41,388 nt of DNA from Flavobacteriales bacterium. Lineage in GTDB: Bacteria > Bacteroidota > Bacteroidia > Flavobacteriales > Flavobacteriaceae. Where the stretch lies: contig SGZG01000010.1 of NCBI GenBank assembly GCA_004214185.1, positions 1 to 41,388 on the forward strand. Direction: 5' to 3'. The first letter of the stretch is position 1. Each line of letters begins with the position of its first letter. Below are positions 36,390 to 41,388 of the stretch, in pieces. Made by a program: the position numbers and the translations under genes. The notes beneath the pieces were generated by a model. That model was not told the DNA's origin and did not search any database. It saw only the letters and a program-made list of their open reading frames with translations.

Positions 36390-36589
36390 GCTTCACTAAC
36401 AAAAAAATTGATCAAATTAACAATTTAGAGTAGTCTAAATTATTATAACTAAAAAATATCAATACAATAATTACGTTATTTGTAATAATTAACTTCATTT
36501 AAAGAAAAACTTTAATAATTATTAGCTGTTTATTTAGTTTTGATGAAAATTATTTAACAAATTATTAAAAAAACCTAAAAATTATTATT
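36390..36589 (+). promoter_or_regulatory. amt1 upstream region with inverted repeats and -7 element
   Basis: These 200 AT-rich bases hold no gene. They contain three palindromic elements: AATTTAGA-4-TCTAAATT (36422-36441, perfect), AATAATTAC-7-GTAATAATT (36466-36490, one mismatch) and TAATAATTATTA (36513-36524). A perfect -7 element TAGTTTTG lies at 36535-36542, with the amt1 ATG at 36590. No sigma-54 type GG/GC promoter is visible. The repeats could be operators for nitrogen control; this is inference. Confidence 0.45.
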
Positions 36590-37873
36590 ATGAATTTAAA
36601 CACAATTTTTGCTTTAATTCCTAGTGTAGAGGTATTGGATCCTAGCACTGATTTTAGCATTTTATGGGTATTATTGTCAGGTATACTTGTATTTTTTATG
36701 CAAGCTGGTTTTACATTAGTTGAAGCTGGATTTACCAAGTCATCTAATGCTGTAAACATTTCAATGAAAAATATATTAGATATTTCAGTTGGAACACTAT
36801 CTTTTTGGTTAATTGGATACGGCCTCATGTACGGTGGTAGCTCTAATGGTTTTATTATCACTGAGTTTAGTGATTTATTTTTTAATCCAGGAGCTGGTGC
36901 TGAAGATGTATTCTTCCAAACCGTATTTTGTGCTACAGCAGCAACAATTGTTTCTGGAGCAATTGCTGGTAGAACAAAGTATTCTACCTATGCTCTTTTC
37001 ACTATAGTTATGACAGCGATAATTTATCCAATTGCTGGTGGATGGGAATGGAATTCAGGTTGGCTTAATGCTGATTGGATGCCTGCTGAGTTTATTGATT
37101 TTGCTGGTTCATCAATTGTTCACTCTGTTGGTGGATGGGCTGCGCTTGTTGGAGCATGGATGGTAGGTCCAAGAATTGGTAAATACGTAAACGGTAAGGC
37201 AGTTACACTACCTGGAAGTAATTTACTTTTAGGAACACTTGGTGTATTTATTCTATGGCTAGGATGGTTTGGTTTTAACGGAGGTTCTCAACTTGCTTGG
37301 GGAGGAGATGATTCTGTAGCAGCTTCAATGGTAGTGTTTGTTACAAATATATCTGCTGCTGCTGGTGCTATTGGAGCTTTATTAATTAGCTGGTTTAAGT
37401 TCGGAAAACCTAACCTATCAATGACTCTTAACGGAATTATTGCTGGACTTGTAGCAATAACTGCAGGTTGTGGTAACATGACACCAGGGGGAGCATTTTT
37501 TGCTGGACTCTTTGGTGGTATTCTAGTTGTATATTCAATAGAATTTATTGAAAAAGTTTTAAAAATAGACGATGCAGTTGGTGCAGCTTCAGCTCACGGT
37601 GTTGTAGGTGCATGGGGAACTTTAGTTATCGGACTGTGGGGTGTAGATGGAGATTCTGGAATAGGACTTTTTAATGGTGGTGGAGGTGCTCAATTAGGAG
37701 CGCAAGCTATTGGAGTTTTAGCTTACGGTGCTTGGGCTACTATTACATCACTTGTAGTATTCGGTGTACTTAAAAGTACTTTAGGATTAAGAGTATCTAA
37801 AGAAGAAGAAGAAAACTTAGATATAGCAGAACATGGTGAAATTGGATTTGCTGGTAAAAGAACAAGAGAATAA
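36590..37873 (+). CDS. amt: Ammonium transporter (Amt1)
   Basis: This 427-residue Amt/MEP/Rh-family channel takes up ammonium at the inner membrane; about 11 transmembrane segments are seen. Signature residues are present: FVEAGF-like LVEAGFTKSSN, FCATAATIVSGAIAGR, DFAGSSIVHSVGG (first pore His), LGWFGFNGGS (Phe/Ser gate region) and ASAHGVVGAWGT (second pore His). The C-terminal tail GLRVSKEEEENLDIAEHGE is the PII-binding type. In the family the pore motif after the periplasmic gate is usually AER; here it is AGR. It is followed by the porin gene after 33 bases with no terminator, so both are probably cotranscribed. Codon use is regular and well-expressed looking. Confidence 0.95.
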   Translation: MNLNTIFALIPSVEVLDPSTDFSILWVLLSGILVFFMQAGFTLVEAGFTKSSNAVNISMKNILDISVGTLSFWLIGYGLMYGGSSNGFIITEFSDLFFNPGAGAEDVFFQTVFCATAATIVSGAIAGRTKYSTYALFTIVMTAIIYPIAGGWEWNSGWLNADWMPAEFIDFAGSSIVHSVGGWAALVGAWMVGPRIGKYVNGKAVTLPGSNLLLGTLGVFILWLGWFGFNGGSQLAWGGDDSVAASMVVFVTNISAAAGAIGALLISWFKFGKPNLSMTLNGIIAGLVAITAGCGNMTPGGAFFAGLFGGILVVYSIEFIEKVLKIDDAVGAASAHGVVGAWGTLVIGLWGVDGDSGIGLFNGGGGAQLGAQAIGVLAYGAWATITSLVVFGVLKSTLGLRVSKEEEENLDIAEHGEIGFAGKRTRE

Positions 37874-37906
37874 AACAACAAATAATAAATAAAAAAAACT
37901 ATAATT

Positions 37907-38572
37907 ATGAAAAACTTAATGAAAAAAACAATTGGATTGCTAACAGTTATTTTAACTACATCGGCAATATTAACATCAACAACTTCAAATGCTCAAGATT
38001 TCGGAGCAGATGTTGTAAGCTCGTACGTATGGAGAGGTACTCAATTCGGATCAGGAGCACACGTTCAACCTTGGGTATCACTTAGCGCAGGAGATTTAGA
38101 AGTTGGTGCTTGGGGAAGTTTTCCTACTACTGCAAATGGTGGAGGTAATGAATTAGATTTATATGCTAGTTACTCATTTGGAAAATTTGGATTAACATTA
38201 ACTAACTATTCTTTTCCTGGAGAAGGAGGAGCTTATGCTGAGGGAGAAGGTTTATTTGAAGGAGACTACTTTGAAGTATCTGGTTCAGCTGAACTAGGAC
38301 CTATTAACTTAATGGTAGGTTACTTCACTGAGGTTGAAGCATTATACATTGAAGCTGCGTTTTCTGCAGGACCTGTAGATGTTGCAATCGGTTACGGAGA
38401 TGATTCAGACGGCGCTTGGTATGTAAACGGTGGAAGTGGATTATGTAATATTTCTTTAGGAGGTTCTAAGGATATTAAAATTACAGAAGATTACTCCCTG
38501 CCTGTATTTGGATCGTTTGTATATAACCCAGATTCTGAAGCTGCATTCCTAGTATTTGGAATGAGCTTCTAA
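37907..38572 (+). CDS. TorF-like outer-membrane beta-barrel protein
   Basis: This 221-residue protein has a signal peptide (about residues 1-29, ending NAQ) and alternating beta strands through to a C-terminal phenylalanine (FGMSF), the sorting signal of outer-membrane barrels. The start of the mature part, DFGADVVSSYVWRGTQ, matches TorF-type putative porins (SYVxRG). Composition is Gly-rich and acidic, with few Lys. The gene lies between amt1 and a strong terminator, so it belongs to the ammonium transporter transcript. A role in diffusion of small nitrogen compounds across the outer membrane is a natural guess but not shown. Confidence 0.75.
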   Translation: MKNLMKKTIGLLTVILTTSAILTSTTSNAQDFGADVVSSYVWRGTQFGSGAHVQPWVSLSAGDLEVGAWGSFPTTANGGGNELDLYASYSFGKFGLTLTNYSFPGEGGAYAEGEGLFEGDYFEVSGSAELGPINLMVGYFTEVEALYIEAAFSAGPVDVAIGYGDDSDGAWYVNGGSGLCNISLGGSKDIKITEDYSLPVFGSFVYNPDSEAAFLVFGMSF

Positions 38573-38630
38573 TTAAATTAGGAATTACTCGGATTTTATA
38601 TCCCTAATTCATATTATTATGTTGTTTTGT

Positions 38631-38658
38631 AAAGAGCCCGACCTAGTCGGGCTTTTTT
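38631..38658 (+). terminator. Rho-independent terminator after porin gene
   Basis: A perfect GC-rich stem AGCCCGAC / GTCGGGCT (38635-38653) with a 3-nt loop, flanked by A's and followed by TTTTTT. It is the strongest terminator in the window and ends the amt1-porin transcript. Confidence 0.92.
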
Positions 38659-38789
38659 CATTTTTTAGGAATCAATAATTTGATCCCCTTTATTTTACTA
38701 TTATAAAAATTTAACATTACCTAAATTATGGATATTGTAAAAATTTGACATTTCTTAATCGTTTCATTATATAAAAAAAGTCAAAATCA

Positions 38790-38797
38790 TAAATTTG
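38790..38797 (+). promoter_or_regulatory. Candidate -7 element for glnB-amt2
   Basis: TAAATTTG, a perfect TAnnTTTG, 38 bases before the ATG at 38835. No TTG at -33 spacing, which may mean that an activator is needed. Confidence 0.4.
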
Positions 38798-38834
38798 GTC
38801 CGAATTTTACATTAAATAACATAATAATTAAATC

Positions 38835-39173
38835 ATGAAAAAAATTGAAGCTATCATTCGAAAGTCAAGATTTTCGGATGTAAAAAAAGCACTTCACAGT
38901 GTTGAAGTTAACTTTTTTTCCTACTGGGATGTAACCGGTGTTGGAAATGAAAAAGTAGGCCATGTTTATCGTGGTGTAACCTACAGTACTGCAGATATTC
39001 AAAGACGATTTCTATCCATTGTAGTATCTGAACCGTTTGTTGAAAAAACAATCAATGCTATTCTGGAATCCGCTTACACTGGCGAAGTTGGAGATGGAAA
39101 AATATTTCTACTTCCAGTTGAAGAAGCATACAGAATTAGAACTAAAGAAACAGGTAAAACATCATTAAATTAA
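38835..39173 (+). CDS. glnB: PII-family nitrogen regulator with variant 2-oxoglutarate site
   Basis: This 112-residue trimeric signal protein senses ATP/ADP and usually 2-oxoglutarate, and plugs AmtB-type channels. The fold is clear: MKKIEAIIR start, TGEVGDGKIFLLPVEEAYRIRT (B- and C-loops). In the T-loop, Tyr46 and Tyr51 of E. coli GlnB correspond to Tyr45 and Tyr50 here, so the uridylylation tyrosine is kept. Gln39, which contacts 2-oxoglutarate, is Glu39, and Lys58 aligns with Arg57; the loop is one residue shorter. Bacteroidota PII proteins share this loop as far as I recall. The gene is four bases upstream of amt2, the usual glnK-amtB arrangement, so GlnK is an equally fair name. Confidence 0.92.
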   Translation: MKKIEAIIRKSRFSDVKKALHSVEVNFFSYWDVTGVGNEKVGHVYRGVTYSTADIQRRFLSIVVSEPFVEKTINAILESAYTGEVGDGKIFLLPVEEAYRIRTKETGKTSLN

Positions 39174-39177
39174 AATC

Positions 39178-40395
39178 ATGGAATTATTAACAGTTAACAA
39201 TGTATGGATGATGATCTGTACAGCATTAGTATTTTTTATGCATCTTGGATTTTCTTTTCTAGAAATCGGACTGACAAGACAAAAAAATACAATCAATATT
39301 TTATTTAAAAATTTCTTTGTAATTACTGCAGGGCTAATTATTTACTGTCTTATTGGATTTAATCTTATGTATCCCGGAGAATGGATAATAGACGGTGTAC
39401 TTGGTAAGATTGTTCCAGGACTAGATGCCGCTGCTGCTGCTGACCTTTCTTATAATGAAGGTTACACCTATTGGACTGATTTTCTTTTCCAAGGAATGTT
39501 TGCTGCAACTGCCGCGACAATTATCTCCGGTGCAGTTGCAGAAAGAATTAAAATCAATTCTTTTATACTTATAGCGATTTTGTATGTAACCATTGTTTAT
39601 CCAATTGTTGGTTCATGGCAATGGGGAACAGGATTTTTTTATGACTTAGGTTTTTATGATTTTGCAGGTTCAACCCTAGTTCACTCTGTTGGAGGGTGGG
39701 GTGCACTTGTAGTAATTTATTTCCTTGGAGCTAGAAAAGGTAAATTTGACGAAAACGGAAATCCTTTAGCTATCACTGGATCTAATATTCCTCTTTCAGC
39801 TGCAGGAGTGTTAATTTTATGGTTAGGATGGTTTGGGTTTAACGGAGGCTCAGTTCTTTCTGCAGATCCATCATTAACATCACTTACCCTTGTAACAACT
39901 TGTCTTGCTGCAGCGGCCGGTGGAATTGGAGCTGCTGTATTATCCAGAGTACTTTATAATAATCTTGACTTAACAATGTTTATGAATGGAGTATTAGGTG
40001 GCTTGGTAGGTATTACTGCAGGAGCTGATCAAATGTTACCAACCTCTGCTATTTTAATAGGTTTAATTGCAGGAGGAATAGTAGTTCTTTCTGTTGCATT
40101 ACTTGATAAATGCAAATTGGATGATCCTGTTGGTGCAATACCTGTTCATCTATTTTGTGGTATCTGGGGAACACTAGCAGTTGGTATTTTTGGAGAAATG
40201 GCTGGATTTGATCAATTTATGATTCAGCTTGCGTGCGTAGGAATCACTGGTGTATTTTGTATTATTCTAGGAACTATCATTACATTGTTTGTAAGAGCAG
40301 TTGTTGGTCTAAGAGTAGACGAAAAAGAAGAAGTTCAAGGTCTAGATATTGCTGAACATGGAACAAGAGCTTATGGAGATTTCAGAGTAAATTAA
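39178..40395 (+). CDS. amtB: Ammonium transporter (Amt2)
   Basis: This 405-residue second ammonium channel is paralogous to amt1. Conserved residues: FLEIGLTRQKNT, FQGMFAATAATIISGAVAERIK (Phe gate, AER), DFAGSTLVHSVGG (first pore His), LGWFGFNGGS and IPVHLFCGIWGT (second pore His). Both pore histidines are kept, so transport is likely. The C-terminal tail GLRVDEKEEVQGLDIAEHG is the PII-contact type. It is cotranscribed with the PII gene four bases upstream. The two channels differ enough (sequence and gate motif) to suggest different affinities or regulation. Confidence 0.95.
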   Translation: MELLTVNNVWMMICTALVFFMHLGFSFLEIGLTRQKNTINILFKNFFVITAGLIIYCLIGFNLMYPGEWIIDGVLGKIVPGLDAAAAADLSYNEGYTYWTDFLFQGMFAATAATIISGAVAERIKINSFILIAILYVTIVYPIVGSWQWGTGFFYDLGFYDFAGSTLVHSVGGWGALVVIYFLGARKGKFDENGNPLAITGSNIPLSAAGVLILWLGWFGFNGGSVLSADPSLTSLTLVTTCLAAAAGGIGAAVLSRVLYNNLDLTMFMNGVLGGLVGITAGADQMLPTSAILIGLIAGGIVVLSVALLDKCKLDDPVGAIPVHLFCGIWGTLAVGIFGEMAGFDQFMIQLACVGITGVFCIILGTIITLFVRAVVGLRVDEKEEVQGLDIAEHGTRAYGDFRVN

Positions 40396-40429
40396 ATATT
40401 ATAACTATTTTCATAAAAAAAATAATATT
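40395..40429 (+). repeat. Inverted repeat after amt2
   Basis: AATATTAT (40395-40402) and ATAATATT (40422-40429) form an 8-bp inverted repeat around a 19-nt loop between amt2 and the amidohydrolase ATG. It is AT-only and without a T run, so a weak RNA hairpin at most. Confidence 0.4.
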
Positions 40430-41388
40430 ATGAAAATAGAAATATTAAAAAAACTGCAATGTGTGTTTTTATTTACGTTGCAGTTTTTTTTTATAAATGG
40501 TCAAGAAAATATAAGTCAAGGACCGTATGAACAATTAATTTTAAGAAATGTCACCTTAATTAATGGAAATGGTGCTCCCCCTATAGGACCCGTAGACATT
40601 GAAATTAAGCAAAATATTATAACTAAAATTAAAACCGTCGGATATCCTGGAGTTTCAAAAAAAAATAATTTAAAACTTGAAAATAACGGATATGAACTAA
40701 ACCTAGATGGAATGTACGTATTACCTGGTTTTGTTGATATGCATGGACATATTGGTGGAAATTCTCAAGGAGCTGATCCAGAATACGTTTTTAATTTATG
40801 GATGGCTCACGGAATAACTACAGTTAGAGAACCAAGTGGAAGAGGTATCGATTTCAATTTAGATTTAAAGAAAAAAAGTGAGAATAATTCTATAATTGCC
40901 CCACGAATTTTCACATATACTGGTTTTGGAAGAGGATCTGAAATTAATACAGCAGAAGATGCTGTAAAATGGGTAAGAGAAAATGCAAAAAAAGGGGCTG
41001 ATGGAATTAAATTTTTTGGGTCACCACCTGAAATTTTGCATGCTGCAATAAAAGAAAACAAAAGACTTGGTCTTAGATCAGCTTTTCATCATGCTCAAAT
41101 GAGTGTTGCTAGATGGAATGTCTTGCATTCTGCAAGAGCAGGATTAACTACTATGGAACATTGGTATGGCCTTCCTGAGGCACTGTTTGATGACAGAACT
41201 ATACAAAATTATCCCGCTAATTATAATTACCAAAATGAACAACATAGGTTTGAAGAAGCAGGTAAATTATGGTCTCAATCTGCGGAACCATTTAGTGAAC
41301 ACTGGAACAATGTAATGAATGAATTAATTGAACTTGATTTTACTATTGATCCTACCTTTAATATTTATGAAGCAAGTAGAGATTTACA
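40430..41388 (+). CDS. Secreted amidohydrolase-superfamily protein (3' end beyond window)
   Basis: An open frame from ATG 40430 runs in frame to the window end (319 complete codons, no stop), so the protein is partial. A signal peptide is visible (residues 1-25: LKKLQCVFLFTLQFFFING). The amidohydrolase beta-barrel begins with DMHGHIGG (metal ligands His105 and His107); Lys194 in DGIKFFG is in the place of the carboxylated lysine; His in SAFHHAQ and MEHWYG supply further ligands. The fold-type matches imidazolonepropionase/prolidase-like members, but the substrate is unknown. It follows amt2 after 34 bases, and its first codons overlap a terminator-like hairpin (40447-40492). Confidence 0.88.
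   Translation, partial: MKIEILKKLQCVFLFTLQFFFINGQENISQGPYEQLILRNVTLINGNGAPPIGPVDIEIKQNIITKIKTVGYPGVSKKNNLKLENNGYELNLDGMYVLPGFVDMHGHIGGNSQGADPEYVFNLWMAHGITTVREPSGRGIDFNLDLKKKSENNSIIAPRIFTYTGFGRGSEINTAEDAVKWVRENAKKGADGIKFFGSPPEILHAAIKENKRLGLRSAFHHAQMSVARWNVLHSARAGLTTMEHWYGLPEALFDDRTIQNYPANYNYQNEQHRFEEAGKLWSQSAEPFSEHWNNVMNELIELDFTIDPTFNIYEASRDL
40447..40492 (+). terminator. Terminator-like hairpin inside the amidohydrolase 5' end
   Basis: ACTGCAATGT (40453-40462) pairs with ACGTTGCAGT (40475-40484), ten base pairs with one G-U, 12-nt loop, preceded by an A run and followed by eight T's (40485-40492). It has the form of an intrinsic terminator. It begins 52 bases after the amt2 stop and lies within codons 6-21 of the next gene. 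Confidence 0.6.

Larger units (their letters stand above)
38573..38834 (+). other. Intergenic region between porin and glnB
   Basis: These 262 bases contain no gene. They hold a terminator (38631-38658), a loose 7-bp inverted repeat AATTAGG / CCTAATT just after the porin stop, and the candidate -7 element of glnB at 38790-38797. Confidence 0.6.

Noticed and set aside
36390-36589. Sigma-54 (GG/GC) promoter before amt1
   Set aside because: No TGGCA-N-TTGC-like pair was found, in spite of the NtrC-type regulator elsewhere in the window.
1-41388. CRISPR arrays, insertion sequences, phage or defence genes
   Set aside because: No direct repeat arrays, transposase motifs, integrases or restriction-type proteins were seen in the translated frames; the window is core genome.

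Overview
The window is AT-rich DNA from a member of the Bacteroidota, almost certainly a marine-type member of class Flavobacteriia. Support comes from family content (DUF4294, DUF3276/PUR-alpha-like, a long NusB, a 1120-residue SecA, an M14 peptidase with an amidotransferase-like tail, a cyclophilin-FKBP fusion), from promoters of the form TTTG-N19-22-TAnnTTTG, and from A-rich leaders without Shine-Dalgarno sequences. It is a compact core-genome segment with 39 protein genes. There is no gap over 300 bases, and I see no insertion sequence, phage, CRISPR array or tRNA gene.

Layout. 1-130: a leftward promoter and a leader resembling that of an rRNA operon; the structural RNA would lie outside the window. 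208-8535: DUF4294 and M42 peptidase (divergent), then a leftward run nusB-DUF1573-yajC-pyrD-acs, then a rightward ABC exporter. 8592-16134: DUF3276, M14 peptidase, fatty-acid hydroxylase/sterol desaturase family protein, redoxin, dual immunophilin, recQ. 16210-26530: envelope biogenesis and protein export: kdsD-tatC-lptB, pssA, lnt, a DUF2795 gene, secA, a glycosyltransferase and msrA. 26527-31542: a leftward four-gene operon led by an NtrC-type regulator (regulator, M28 peptidase, PAP2 phosphatase, LtaS-like transferase). 31725-36389: grpE-dnaJ, epimerase, ilvE, a MazG-like pyrophosphohydrolase, a small membrane protein and crcB. 36590-41388: a nitrogen-acquisition block amt1-porin-terminator-glnB-amt2, followed by an amidohydrolase cut by the window edge.

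Most genes are housekeeping: protein export (YajC, SecA, TatC), LPS and phospholipid synthesis (KdsD, LptB, PssA, Lnt), chaperones, acetate activation, pyrimidine and branched-chain amino acid synthesis. The parts most worth a second look are the ammonium block with its non-canonical PII protein and interposed outer-membrane protein, a terminator-like hairpin buried in the signal-peptide codons of the last gene, the regulator-led envelope operon, and the loss of zinc-binding cysteines in several proteins that classically carry them.
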